Below are positions 52,259 through 61,130 of a stretch of 64,000 nucleotides of DNA, piece after piece. The stretch spans positions 1 to 64,000 of the forward strand of contig CAZTOP010000003.1 of the NCBI GenBank assembly GCA_964615145.1. Direction: 5' to 3'. This DNA comes from CAIVPM01 sp964615145. GTDB lineage: Bacteria > Bacteroidota > Bacteroidia > Chitinophagales > Chitinophagaceae. How positions within the stretch are numbered: the stretch's first letter is position 1; each line of letters starts with the position of its first letter. A model generated the notes under the pieces. It made no database searches and was not told the origin of the DNA. It saw only the letters and a list, made by a program, of their open reading frames with translations. The position numbers and the translations under genes were made by a program.

Positions 52259-53253
52259 TAATTATTATTTATTTCAGTTACAAATAGCTTTTCTATTTGA
52301 ACATAATTTTTTGTTTCTATTTCGTAAAATCTATGTGCATAAGCCCTTGCACCAAATCCTTCTTTCCAATCTAACAAACCCATATTTATTCTTCTTCCTT
52401 CCTCTTCATTTACAATACCAAAATCGAAGATTTTTTTATGGGCAAAAGTTTGTGCAATAAGATGATGAAACAATAAGTCTATGGCTCCATTTTTCCTTCC
52501 TTCATCACTTGCAGAAATGTATTGAGCATGAGCAACAGTAGGCGTTTCAAATATTGTTGTTCCGGCCATTAACACTCCATTTTGCCAAGCTTCGAACTGA
52601 CGAATTTTATTTGGATTGTTTATAGAAAGTAATTCTATCTCTGCTAAAGAATGAACAGGGTTTACACCAAACCGACTTTGCAAATTGGGCGTTAAAATAT
52701 CGTTCCAAAATGTTGAGAAATCTGTTGTTTCTTTTATTTCAACACCATTTTTTTCTGCTTTTTTGATGGCTCTTCTTCTGCGTTCTTGATATTGAATTTT
52801 GTTTTCTAATTGTTGATTAATAGCATAAGCAATATCAACCCTGTACATTTTTGCATCTACCAAAAACATTGCATAATCAATTTCATCTTGACTTACAGAA
52901 CTATAAAAAGATGGGCTTTGTTTAAAGATAATTTTTTCAATATTCCTCTCATTTACAAATTTTAAGAGCTGTGCAAAATATTGAATGGAATTTTTTGTGG
53001 CTTCTTCTTTGGCAACTATAAAACCTCCAAATGTTAAACCACTGTGGCTAACCACAATATTGTTTTTTATATTAGCTGGAAATATTGCTACTAAAGCTTT
53101 TTCATCAAATACCATTAAAGAATAATCTTCAAATCTATCTTTATGGTATTCCATGAAGTTACGAGAAAGAAGAAACTGATTGGTTCTGCTATTCTCTAAA
53201 AAACTATTCCAAAGATTTTTATCTGTATCTGTATATCTTCTTACTGAAATCAT
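52258..53253 (-). CDS. GNAT/FemAB-like acyltransferase
   Basis: The 331-aa product begins SVRRYTDTDKNLWNSFLENSRTNQFLLSRNFMEYHKD, a start shared with FemAB/GNAT-type (Acetyltransf_6) proteins of polysaccharide loci. The second half has LQSRFGVNPVHSLAEIELL, FEAWQNGVLMAGTTIFE, AQYISASDEGRKNGAIDLLFHHLI and FDFGIVNEEEGRRINMGLLDWKEGFGA. It probably moves an amino-acyl or acyl group onto an amino sugar. The substrate is not clear. It overlaps the aminotransferase gene by 1 bp and abuts the propeller gene. Confidence 0.65.
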   Translation of the reverse strand: MISVRRYTDTDKNLWNSFLENSRTNQFLLSRNFMEYHKDRFEDYSLMVFDEKALVAIFPANIKNNIVVSHSGLTFGGFIVAKEEATKNSIQYFAQLLKFVNERNIEKIIFKQSPSFYSSVSQDEIDYAMFLVDAKMYRVDIAYAINQQLENKIQYQERRRRAIKKAEKNGVEIKETTDFSTFWNDILTPNLQSRFGVNPVHSLAEIELLSINNPNKIRQFEAWQNGVLMAGTTIFETPTVAHAQYISASDEGRKNGAIDLLFHHLIAQTFAHKKIFDFGIVNEEEGRRINMGLLDWKEGFGARAYAHRFYEIETKNYVQIEKLFVTEINNN

Positions 53254-54174
53254 TTACTTTTTTAATTTGGCAATCCCAAAACCCGTTGCTCCATTGCTAT
53301 TGCCATTATAAAACATATATCGTTCTCCTTTAATATCTATTACTGATGGATAACAAATCATTTCACTATCCCATCCTTCTTCAGAAACATCAATACCTAC
53401 TTCTTCATCTTTTCTTGTCCAGCTAAAACCATCAAAACTTTCAGCATAGCCAATTCGATACATTTTTCCAACAATTCTAATGCTATACCACATTTTAAAA
53501 ATACCATCTTCAAAAATTACACTAGGACGAGCCACAGCAAACTCACCTTTGTTTTCATCTGGTGCAAGGCAAGTAATGTTGTGCATAGTCCAGTTAATTG
53601 CATCTGTGCTTTCGGCATATCCAATTTTGTAATCTAAGAACGGTTTTCCCTCAACAGTTATCCATTTTGTAGAAAACCAATGCCACATTTTATACACTCC
53701 ATTATGAAACAAAACTGTTGGTGCACCTTGTGATGTTGGTCGAAAATTATTGCGAGGAAGAATGGGTGCAACGCTTGTTCTTCTAAAACTTAAGCCATTG
53801 TCTTCACTTTCAATCAAGCCAGCAAAAAGCATATATGGCACACGCCCACAGCGTTGATAGCCTACAGTATAAACGTATAACTTATCCTTTTTTTTGATAA
53901 GACAGCTTGGCACAACACCACTATCATCAAAGGTTCCCAAAGCACCAATATCTAAAATTGGTTCATTGCTTTCGCCAACAATTTGTGTTAAATCATCAGC
54001 GTTTAAATCAACATAACAAATTCTACAAAATATTTCTGTGTCGGCAGAACCAAAAAAAACACGAACAATATTTTGCTCTTCAATAAACAATGGCACAGGC
54101 AATTGCCCATATTTATAATTCCACCACTTGTCAGCTTTTGGAGCCCAAATTAATCCAAGTTTTTCCCAGTTCAT
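53254..54174 (-). CDS. Five-bladed beta-propeller protein, glycosidase-like fold, no signal peptide
   Basis: The 306-aa protein consists of repeated blades with FFGSADTEIFCRICYVDL, FDDSGVVPSCLIKKKDKLYVYTVGYQ, GAPTVLFHNGVYKMWHWF, YKIGYAESTDAINW, FAVARPSVIFEDGIFKMWYS, RIGYAESFDGFSWTR and CYPSVIDIKGERYMFYNGN. This is the GH43/GH32/GH130-like propeller pattern. There is no signal peptide, so it acts in the cytoplasm, where a sugar hydrolase would be unexpected; a role in nucleotide-sugar handling is possible. I do not know the reaction. Its ATG is preceded by a repeat-filled gap. Confidence 0.65.
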   Translation of the reverse strand: MNWEKLGLIWAPKADKWWNYKYGQLPVPLFIEEQNIVRVFFGSADTEIFCRICYVDLNADDLTQIVGESNEPILDIGALGTFDDSGVVPSCLIKKKDKLYVYTVGYQRCGRVPYMLFAGLIESEDNGLSFRRTSVAPILPRNNFRPTSQGAPTVLFHNGVYKMWHWFSTKWITVEGKPFLDYKIGYAESTDAINWTMHNITCLAPDENKGEFAVARPSVIFEDGIFKMWYSIRIVGKMYRIGYAESFDGFSWTRKDEEVGIDVSEEGWDSEMICYPSVIDIKGERYMFYNGNSNGATGFGIAKLKK

Positions 54175-54187
54175 TTTTTGTTTTTTG

Positions 54188-54215
54188 TTTCACGCAAAGT
54201 AGCAAAGGCACAAAG
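54188..54215. repeat. CACGCAAAGTAGCAAAGGCACAAAG element
   Basis: A copy of the recurrent element, 14 bp upstream of the ATG at 54174. It is followed at 54223-54255 by ACTAATACCTAATTACCAATT words, the same type as the repeat encoded in the phosphopantetheinyl-transferase linker. Confidence 0.6.
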
Positions 54216-54253
54216 TTTTTTATAACTAATACCTAATTACCAATTCCTATTTA

Positions 54254-54934
54254 CTAAGCTTCTGGTTCTATACCAAATGCCTCGTAGCTTGATTTAATTC
54301 TTTTTGCAGGACTGCCAACATAAATACTTCCTGGTTCTGTATCTCTTACTATAATGGTTCCATTGCCAATGATACTGTCTTTTCCAAATTTTACACCATC
54401 GTTAAACGATGAGTTTACACCTAAAAAGGAGCTGCTTCCTATTACACAAAATCCAGAAATTACAACGTGAGATGAAATGAAACAGTTGTCTTCTATAATA
54501 GTTTGATGACCAATGTGATTACCACTCCAAAGAATAACATTGTTACCAATTTTTACTTTATATTGAATAACATTTTCCTCGAAAATGAAAGTATTTTCAC
54601 CAATTTCAACATTATGCCAAACAAAAGCATGGCTGTTTACATAGCTTGCAAACTTGTAGCCTAATGCTTTTCCTTTTTGATACATTGAAGTACGAATGCG
54701 ATTAATTTTTCCGAACGATGCTGCTGCAAACATTTCATATTCACTTGGCGGATATTTTACCACAACTTCATCAAAAGGAACAATTGGCAAACCAAGCAAA
54801 CTGTCTGCCGTCATATATTCTTTATCCACAGTAAACGCCACTACTTCGTATTTTGAATCCTGAATAAAATAATCAGCAATCATTTCTGCTGTTTCGCCAA
54901 TGCCATAAACGATTAATTTTTTTTCTTTAGTCAT
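54254..54934 (-). CDS. NeuD/PglD-like sugar acetyltransferase
   Basis: The 226-aa protein has an N-terminal Rossmann-like domain (KLIVYGIGETAEMIADYF), followed by LbH repeats: FIFEENVIQYKVKIGNNVILW, GHQTIIEDNCFISSHVVISGFCVIG, SFLGVNSSFNDGVKFGKDSIIGNGTII, VYVGSPAKRIK in form. The group N- or O-acetylates nucleotide-linked amino sugars. Its position directly beside two FdtA/QdtA-type isomerases suggests it is the acetyltransferase (FdtC-like role) giving dTDP-3-acetamido-3,6-dideoxyhexose. It overlaps the FdtA-like gene upstream by 8 bp. Confidence 0.78.
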   Translation of the reverse strand: MTKEKKLIVYGIGETAEMIADYFIQDSKYEVVAFTVDKEYMTADSLLGLPIVPFDEVVVKYPPSEYEMFAAASFGKINRIRTSMYQKGKALGYKFASYVNSHAFVWHNVEIGENTFIFEENVIQYKVKIGNNVILWSGNHIGHQTIIEDNCFISSHVVISGFCVIGSSSFLGVNSSFNDGVKFGKDSIIGNGTIIVRDTEPGSIYVGSPAKRIKSSYEAFGIEPEA

Positions 54935-55349
54935 TGTTAGTGTAGTTTAAAAATGTTTGATAATCTCTGATATAATCATTTTCTTGGTAAGGGTGTGAAG
55001 CCAAAACCAAGCAAATTGAACCCGATGAAAAATTTAATTCAGCAGCCCAAATACCAGGTGGTACGTGCAAACCAATGTTTGGCTGATTTAGTGAAAAAGT
55101 CAATTTGTTTGTACCATCATCTACTTCAACATCAAACGCACCAGACGCTGCAACCAAGAATTGATGACACTCTTTATGAGCATGAGCACCTCTATCTTCT
55201 CCTGCTGGAATATCATATAAATAAAAAACTCTATTTACATTAAATGGAATTTCCAGGCTATTGTTTACAGCTGTAATTTGACCATTTCTATCTCCAATTT
55301 TGGGCAATTGGATAATCTTACAGTCGTATATTGTTGTCTTAGTTTTCAT
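54927..55349 (-). CDS. fdtA: dTDP-4-keto-6-deoxyglucose 3,4-ketoisomerase, FdtA/QdtA-like (copy 1)
   Basis: The 140-aa cupin has QLPKIGDRNGQITAVNN, FNVNRVFYLYDIPAG, DRGAHAHKECHQFLVAASGAFDVEVDDG and LHVPPGIWAAELNFS. His56 and His58 (HAH) match the histidine pair of FdtA/QdtA active sites. It would convert the RmlB product to the 3-keto sugar. RmlA and RmlB, its suppliers, are about 45 kb downstream. It overlaps the second isomerase-like gene by 11 bp. Confidence 0.8.
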   Translation of the reverse strand: MKTKTTIYDCKIIQLPKIGDRNGQITAVNNSLEIPFNVNRVFYLYDIPAGEDRGAHAHKECHQFLVAASGAFDVEVDDGTNKLTFSLNQPNIGLHVPPGIWAAELNFSSGSICLVLASHPYQENDYIRDYQTFLNYTNND

Positions 55350-55743
55350 TATTTATTTTAATGAAAGAATCAAAATCGTATAAATAATCTTCTCTCGAAT
55401 ACATCTCGCTTGATAAATGCAAGCTTAAAGCATTTGTAGAAAAGTTCTCTGTATGTCGCCAAGTTTGTGCGGGTAAATACAAACCGTAATAACTTCTGTT
55501 TAACGAAAATTTTTGAGTTTGATTATTAGCATCAGTAATTACAACATCAAAACTTCCACTTAATGCAACAATAATTTCTTGTTGAGATTTATAAGCATGT
55601 CCTCCTCTAATTTCGCCACCAGGCACACTATAAGTCCAAAATACTCTCTTAATTTCAAAAGGAATATGATTTGGGTATTGAAGAAAAGTTAGGTTTCCTC
55701 TATCATCAATTATTTTAGGAAGTTGAATGATTTGGGGTAGCAT
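55339..55743 (-). CDS. FdtA/QdtA-like cupin isomerase (copy 2)
   Basis: The 134-aa cupin is related to the downstream copy: IIQLPKIIDDRGNLTFLQY, FEIKRVFWTYSVPGG, IRGGHAYKSQQEIIVALSGSFDVVITDA and YLPAQTWRHTENFS. The HAH of the first copy is HAY here (His49, Tyr51), so the second His is lost. The pair may make two different stereochemistries, form a heteromer, or one may be a decayed duplicate. The 11-bp overlap between the two genes suggests that they are made together. Confidence 0.75.
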   Translation of the reverse strand: MLPQIIQLPKIIDDRGNLTFLQYPNHIPFEIKRVFWTYSVPGGEIRGGHAYKSQQEIIVALSGSFDVVITDANNQTQKFSLNRSYYGLYLPAQTWRHTENFSTNALSLHLSSEMYSREDYLYDFDSFIKINNEN

Positions 55744-55760
55744 TATTTATTTTTATAAGT

Positions 55761-56756
55761 TTAAGATTCTAAACTTCTGTACAATTGATAGTATTCATTA
55801 GCTATTTTTTCTTTATCGAAACGTTTAGCATTTTCAAACCCATTTTTTATCAAATGCTCTCTGTATTTATCGTCATTTATCACTCTGAGAAACCCATTTC
55901 TTATTGATTTAATATCAAAGGGATTAACTAATTCTGCTGCATCAGATGCAATTTCGGGCATAGATGACACGTTGCTTGTTACTACCACCCTGCCTGTAAT
56001 ATTTGCTTCGACTATAGGCATTCCAAAGCCTTCTACAGTAGATACAAATGAAACTATATCACATTTTTGATACAAAAGAGCCACTTCCTCATCTGAAATT
56101 TTTTTATCAATATTTTCATATTCAATACCAGATTCTACTAATAAATTTTTAGTGGCGGTATCTAAATGACCTAAGATTAAAAACTTGCAACTAATGCCAT
56201 TTAAGGCTTGAGCTACTCGTGAAATATTTTTATTTTGAGCTGTGCCAATTTGTAAAATAACAGGTTTTGTACTGTTAAATGATTTTAAAAATTGCTTGTG
56301 TATCGATGGAACAAAAATGTAAATTACTTTAATTCTCGTTTCGTCAAAATTGATATAGCTCAGTAAGTCTTGCTTTGTGGCATTAGAGTTTACAGTAATA
56401 ATAGCAGCTTTTTTTACAGGCAATGTGTACCAAAAAAAGGTAACTATTTTTAGTTTAATACCATTTATTCTTTTTAAAAAACCACAGTCATGTATAGTTA
56501 AAATGGTTTTTTTTTTCGTTAAAAAACTTGCTACAAAATGAATGTCGCCGGTTATATGATTAATTTGTTGTTGACAAAAAAAAGCTTCTATAGTGTTATA
56601 AAGTCTTTTAAAAAAGCCACTGCTCTCAAATTTTGATATTTTTAGTGAAATATTAATATCAGAGGGTTGTAACTCTCTAATAGCAGAAAAGTAACTTTCA
56701 ATGCTATGATTACCGTATTTTCTTCTTTTTCTTTGAAAATGTACTACTTTAATCAT
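55761..56756 (-). CDS. Family 4 glycosyltransferase
   Basis: The 331-aa GT-B protein has VHFQRKRRKYGNHSIESYFSAI, TGDIHFVASFL, TILTIHDCGFL and ITVNSNATKQDLLSYI in the N-domain, and VILQIGTAQNKNISRVAQAL, ILGHLDTATKNL, YQKCDIVSFVSTVEGFGMPIVEANITGRVVVTSNVSSMPEIA in the C-domain. The GFGMPIVEANITG stretch holds the E-x7-E-type site. It is likely to add an early sugar of set A, since it is the first transferase after Wzc and AsnB. The donor is unknown. Confidence 0.82.
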   Translation of the reverse strand: MIKVVHFQRKRRKYGNHSIESYFSAIRELQPSDINISLKISKFESSGFFKRLYNTIEAFFCQQQINHITGDIHFVASFLTKKKTILTIHDCGFLKRINGIKLKIVTFFWYTLPVKKAAIITVNSNATKQDLLSYINFDETRIKVIYIFVPSIHKQFLKSFNSTKPVILQIGTAQNKNISRVAQALNGISCKFLILGHLDTATKNLLVESGIEYENIDKKISDEEVALLYQKCDIVSFVSTVEGFGMPIVEANITGRVVVTSNVSSMPEIASDAAELVNPFDIKSIRNGFLRVINDDKYREHLIKNGFENAKRFDKEKIANEYYQLYRSLES

Positions 56757-56778
56757 TGGAAATTATATACACAATAAT

Positions 56779-58575
56779 CTAGGATATCGATTTTTGTGGT
56801 TTTATTAAAAAAATAGACCACAATCTGGCAAAATTCATTTTTTTTAACAAAAACTTATTAAAAGCCCATAAAGGTATTACAGCTTCATTTTTAAAAACAT
56901 TCATTGTTTTAAACCAATTTTCAAATGGAAAAGTAAACCCTTTTTTGGGTCTATTCCAAATAGCTTCTGGCAATTCATCTATAAAAGCATCTACCAATAA
57001 AGGTTTGGGCTTATTTTGATTTTTTAGAAACTTTATTTCTGGAGTTATATTATTAACAAAATCCATTAAATCCTTATCTAAAAATGGTACTCTTAGCTCC
57101 AAACCATACCACATACTTTGAACATCGCTATCTTTTAAAAGTTGGCTCTGCATGTAAATTGCAGTTTCGTAATATGTAGCTCTATTTTGCGGATTTAATT
57201 GTTGAATATTTTCTTGAAAATTTAGTTTAGATAATTCTTTCCAAACTTCACTTTCACTAATACCTAAAATATTGGCTGTATCGCTTGGAGCAAACATACC
57301 TCTGTATAATAAATATTCGGAGGTATTAATTTTTTTATTTAAAAATTCAATTTTCTTTTTGGGGTAGGATGCTCCAAATAGTTTACCATTTAAAAGCTTG
57401 TTTATAATTGCCAATCGTTGATAGGAGCTTAATTTATTTACCCTGTCAATTGAAGGGTATCCGCCAAAAATTTCATCGGCTCCTAAGCCACTTAAAACAA
57501 CTTTAAGTCCATTTTGCTTGGCATACTTGCAAATAAAATGTGTATTAATCGCATCGACAGATGGTTGATCAATACTTTCGTAAATTTCATCCCAAGCCAA
57601 AATAAAGTCTTCCTTAGTTATTTTGTGTGTATGATGCTTAACCCCTGTTTTTTTTATGATAATATCTTGAAACTCCTTCTCTGAAAATTTTTCATCATCG
57701 AAATAAATACTAATTGTTTCAATTGGAGTGCTGATTTGTTTTTGAGCAATAATGGTTAGCAAACTACTATCAATACCACCACTTAAAAAAATACCAACTG
57801 GTACATCTGAAACCAGATGTCTTTTAACTGCACCAATTAATAGCTCCTTGGTTTTAGTTTTAGCTTCATCATAAGATAAGTGTAGATTATTATAATCATA
57901 CTTATAGTAACTTTCTATTTTTTCAACCTTAGTTAATAGGTTAATAGTAATAAAATGTCCTCGTTCTAGTGGTCTTACATTTTCTAAGGTTGTAATTGGT
58001 TCTGGTAAAAAACCAAAAGTTAAAAACCAAATTGGCCAGTTTTTGTTTTCTGTCCAATTTTCATTCAAAGCCTTGATGCCCCTTATCTCTGATGAAAAAA
58101 TAATGCTTTCATTGTTTCGTGCAATATAAAGAGGCTTAATTCCTGCGTGGTCTCGTGCAGCGAAAAGAATACTTTTCTTTTTGTCAATCATCACAAAGGC
58201 AAACATTCCTCTTAGTTTATTCAATAGAATTGTTGTTCCCCAAGCATCGTAACCTTTAATTAAAACCTCTGTATCAGATTCTGAAAAAAAAGTATATCCA
58301 AGTATTTCAAGTTCTTCTTTTAAAGATTGATAATTATAAATTTCGCCGTTGTATGTAATTTCAATTTGCAGTAAATCATCAATCATGGGTTGATGCCCCA
58401 AAGGTGATAAATCAATTATTGAAAGTCTTCGATGCCCTAAAGCATAGCCATCAATATTATTAATTAGAATCCCTGCGTCATCAGGACCACCTCTATGCAT
58501 AGCATTAGTCATAGCAGATATTCCTTTTTCCAAAAGAATATTATTTCTAGAAATAATTGCTGCTACTCTACACAT
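56779..58575 (-). CDS. asnB: Asparagine synthase-like amidotransferase (second copy)
   Basis: The 598-aa protein begins MCRVAAIISRNNILLEKG; the nucleophile Cys2 is kept although the usual Gly3 is Arg. It has GHRRLSIIDLSPLGHQPM, YNGEIYNYQSLKEEL, the PP-loop GIFLSGGIDSSLLTI and LSGLGADEIFGGYPSIDR. It probably amidates an acidic sugar in the chain. It differs from the copy at 36.9 kb by more than 60 per cent by rough inspection, so each may act on a different sugar. It is coupled with Wzc, 2 bp upstream. Confidence 0.88.
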   Translation of the reverse strand: MCRVAAIISRNNILLEKGISAMTNAMHRGGPDDAGILINNIDGYALGHRRLSIIDLSPLGHQPMIDDLLQIEITYNGEIYNYQSLKEELEILGYTFFSESDTEVLIKGYDAWGTTILLNKLRGMFAFVMIDKKKSILFAARDHAGIKPLYIARNNESIIFSSEIRGIKALNENWTENKNWPIWFLTFGFLPEPITTLENVRPLERGHFITINLLTKVEKIESYYKYDYNNLHLSYDEAKTKTKELLIGAVKRHLVSDVPVGIFLSGGIDSSLLTIIAQKQISTPIETISIYFDDEKFSEKEFQDIIIKKTGVKHHTHKITKEDFILAWDEIYESIDQPSVDAINTHFICKYAKQNGLKVVLSGLGADEIFGGYPSIDRVNKLSSYQRLAIINKLLNGKLFGASYPKKKIEFLNKKINTSEYLLYRGMFAPSDTANILGISESEVWKELSKLNFQENIQQLNPQNRATYYETAIYMQSQLLKDSDVQSMWYGLELRVPFLDKDLMDFVNNITPEIKFLKNQNKPKPLLVDAFIDELPEAIWNRPKKGFTFPFENWFKTMNVFKNEAVIPLWAFNKFLLKKMNFARLWSIFLIKPQKSIS

Positions 58576-58577
58576 TA

Positions 58578-61085
58578 TTAGTAGGCTTTTTTATCTCCTC
58601 CTGAAGATTTTGAACCAAATAAAGCTGTGTATATTTTTTTAAAAAACTTTTTAATAGGACTTGCTTGAGACAAATCATCAAAATAGTGTCCAGAAGTTTT
58701 ATTTACATAACCATAACCATAACCTTTTCCATAACCATAACCATAGCCATAACCATAACCATAGCCATAGCCATAACCATAACCGTAATATCCATATCTA
58801 GCACCAACTTTAACATCATTTATAATTAATCCCATATTAGGAAGCTTATTCCCAATGTAAATATCATTAACAAAATCTACTTGTTTTTTAAGCGTATATC
58901 TCTGACGAATTACGTATAATGCAGCGTCTGCATATTCTGCAATTGTGAATGTATCACTTACTAAGCCAACAGGTGCTGAGTCAATGATAACATAATCGTA
59001 ATTTGCTTTTAGTAATTCAAAAAGCTCTTTCATATGTTGTCCTAGCATTAATTCGGACGGATTTGGTGGGATTGGACCACAACCATAAATATGTAGTGTT
59101 GGATACTGTTCAAACGTATAATACAAATCATCTAAAGTTTTTGTTTGACCAATTAAGAAATTACTAATTCCCATTTCCTTTTTCTCAATTCCTATACTTT
59201 TAATGATTCTTGGTTTTCTAAGGTCAAATTCTAGAACTGCTACTTTTTTTCCTGAAATTGCAAGTACAGCTCCTAAATTTAATGTTACAAATGATTTTCC
59301 TTCTCCGCTTATTGAAGATGTTACTAAAACAGTTTTTTTACCGTTGGTTAATAAAAACTGCAAATTAGTTCTTATAATTCTGAACTGTTCCGAGATAATA
59401 CTTCTGCTTTTATGGGCAACAACAAAGGCTTTTGTATTGTTGTAGTGCCCAACCTCTCCAATAAAAGGAGAACTGGTTTTCTTTGTAATATCTTCTCTAC
59501 TAGTTACTTTATCATTAAGCAATGATTTTAAATAAATAAATCCAATAGGAATAATTACACCTAAAATTATTCCATACAAACGCCACTTACTTTGGTCGGG
59601 TTCGAATGGTCCATCTGGAATAGCCACTTCATCATATTGTTGATAGTTTGATGCAGTTGCTGCAGATGTAACCAATGTTTCTTCGCGACGTTGCATTAAA
59701 TAAATATAAATTGCCTCTTTAATGTTCTGATCTCTTAAAATTCCTCTTGTTGTTTTTTCGTAGTCTGCAGCACCACCAAATATTTTTTTCAAACTTTCAT
59801 CAGAAGTTAATAATTGCTTTCGTTTTTTATCCAAATCAGCGTATAAATCACTCAACCTTTTTAAAATGTTACTTTTAGTTTCATCTAAAGTAACCTTAGC
59901 TCTTTGAATTAACTCACTATTTTTTCCTAGCGATTTTTCCTCACTTGCTAACAGTAGCTTGCTTTGATTAAATGTACTAACTAAAAAAGCAATTGTAGGA
60001 TCATCGATACCCAAGTAAGAAGGAACCACATCGAGTTCATTTGTATTTATTAGTCTTTTTTGCAACTGAGAAATAACATCCAACCTCCCTAAAATATCTA
60101 CATAGGTTTTTGTAGTTTCATCAAATTCTTTCGACTTGTTGTCTAATAAAGCCTTTTGATAATAATATGGATTTGCTTTTTTAATTTCTAAAGACTTATC
60201 CTCGACACCTTCTAATTCATTTTTAACAATATCAAGCCTATTATTGATAAAATTTACCGTGTTTTTTGAAATTTTATTTTTGTCTTCAATATTTTGATTA
60301 ATGTATTCATCTATCAATTCTGATAAAATAGCCCCACCCCTTTGTGGGTTTTCTGATACTAAAATCAAATTTATGATAGTAGTTTTTGTACCCAATGGTG
60401 ATACAGTTAACCCTTTAGATATTTCATTAACAGTTGTTTTAATGGGTTTGTAAACAATTTCATATTTCAAATCATTCCTTTCAATATTACCCTTTTTAAC
60501 TATTAAGAGTTTGGCTCCTAAAAATTCTAAAGTATCATTCCATTTAAAATTTACTTTCTGGCTTTCTTTCTCAGATTTTTTATGGTAAAGTGTACCTCCT
60601 AGATTGGTAAAATTTGTTATGTTAAAAGAATATTTTTTGTTAGAATCAGGTATACTAATAAAAAAAGCTTGAATTGACATTGAGCCAACATGTACTTCTG
60701 ATTTTTTTACACTTCCTTCAAGATAATATTGAACATTAAAACTATTTTTTAAAACAACATTTTTTAAAAATGTTTTGGATTTCATTAACTCTATTTCATT
60801 ATCAAGGTTTATCTTTTTAGCTCCGAACATTGCTGCATCAATTAAATCGCTTCCTCCTCCACTCGATCTCATAGAGCCTCCATTTTTATCATCGTTTTTA
60901 ACTAATACTGTTGCATAGTTCTTATACTTTGGAGTTAAATATCGAACATAAACATAAGAAGCTGTTATAAACAATGCCAAACTAACAATAAAAAGAGGCA
61001 GATACGAAAGATACATAAATAGTATTTCCGTTGGCGTGGTTTTTTTGTCAGATTCTATTGCTAGTATATTGTCGTTTTTTGTCAT
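58578..61085 (-). CDS. wzc: Wzc-type tyrosine autokinase and chain-length regulator
   Basis: The 835-aa protein has an N-terminal helix (YLPLFIVSLALFITASYVYVRYL), a long periplasmic Wzz/GNVR coiled domain, a second helix near 535 (IILGVIIPIGFIYL) and a BY-kinase domain: VTSSISGEGKSFVTLNLG (Walker A), AVLEFDLRKPRI (Walker A') and YDYVIIDSAPVG (Walker B). The tail carries 15 Tyr in about 31 residues, a GY dipeptide run, then GHYFDD and a C-terminal Tyr. Autophosphorylation of such tails in Wzc controls polymer length and export. The partner Wza gene is 45 bp upstream. Confidence 0.93.
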   Translation of the reverse strand: MTKNDNILAIESDKKTTPTEILFMYLSYLPLFIVSLALFITASYVYVRYLTPKYKNYATVLVKNDDKNGGSMRSSGGGSDLIDAAMFGAKKINLDNEIELMKSKTFLKNVVLKNSFNVQYYLEGSVKKSEVHVGSMSIQAFFISIPDSNKKYSFNITNFTNLGGTLYHKKSEKESQKVNFKWNDTLEFLGAKLLIVKKGNIERNDLKYEIVYKPIKTTVNEISKGLTVSPLGTKTTIINLILVSENPQRGGAILSELIDEYINQNIEDKNKISKNTVNFINNRLDIVKNELEGVEDKSLEIKKANPYYYQKALLDNKSKEFDETTKTYVDILGRLDVISQLQKRLINTNELDVVPSYLGIDDPTIAFLVSTFNQSKLLLASEEKSLGKNSELIQRAKVTLDETKSNILKRLSDLYADLDKKRKQLLTSDESLKKIFGGAADYEKTTRGILRDQNIKEAIYIYLMQRREETLVTSAATASNYQQYDEVAIPDGPFEPDQSKWRLYGIILGVIIPIGFIYLKSLLNDKVTSREDITKKTSSPFIGEVGHYNNTKAFVVAHKSRSIISEQFRIIRTNLQFLLTNGKKTVLVTSSISGEGKSFVTLNLGAVLAISGKKVAVLEFDLRKPRIIKSIGIEKKEMGISNFLIGQTKTLDDLYYTFEQYPTLHIYGCGPIPPNPSELMLGQHMKELFELLKANYDYVIIDSAPVGLVSDTFTIAEYADAALYVIRQRYTLKKQVDFVNDIYIGNKLPNMGLIINDVKVGARYGYYGYGYGYGYGYGYGYGYGYGKGYGYGYVNKTSGHYFDDLSQASPIKKFFKKIYTALFGSKSSGGDKKAY
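58707..58797. repeat. Hexanucleotide repeat encoding the Wzc tyrosine tail
   Basis: The plus strand shows CCATAA/CCATAG units in near-perfect tandem, interrupted by one CCTTTT unit and ending in CCGTAATATCCATAT. Each unit adds one Gly-Tyr in frame, so slippage would change tyrosine number without a frameshift. Confidence 0.9.
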
Positions 61086-61130
61086 AATATTATACTATTA
61101 TATTAATTTATAATACTTTATTGAGGAGTT

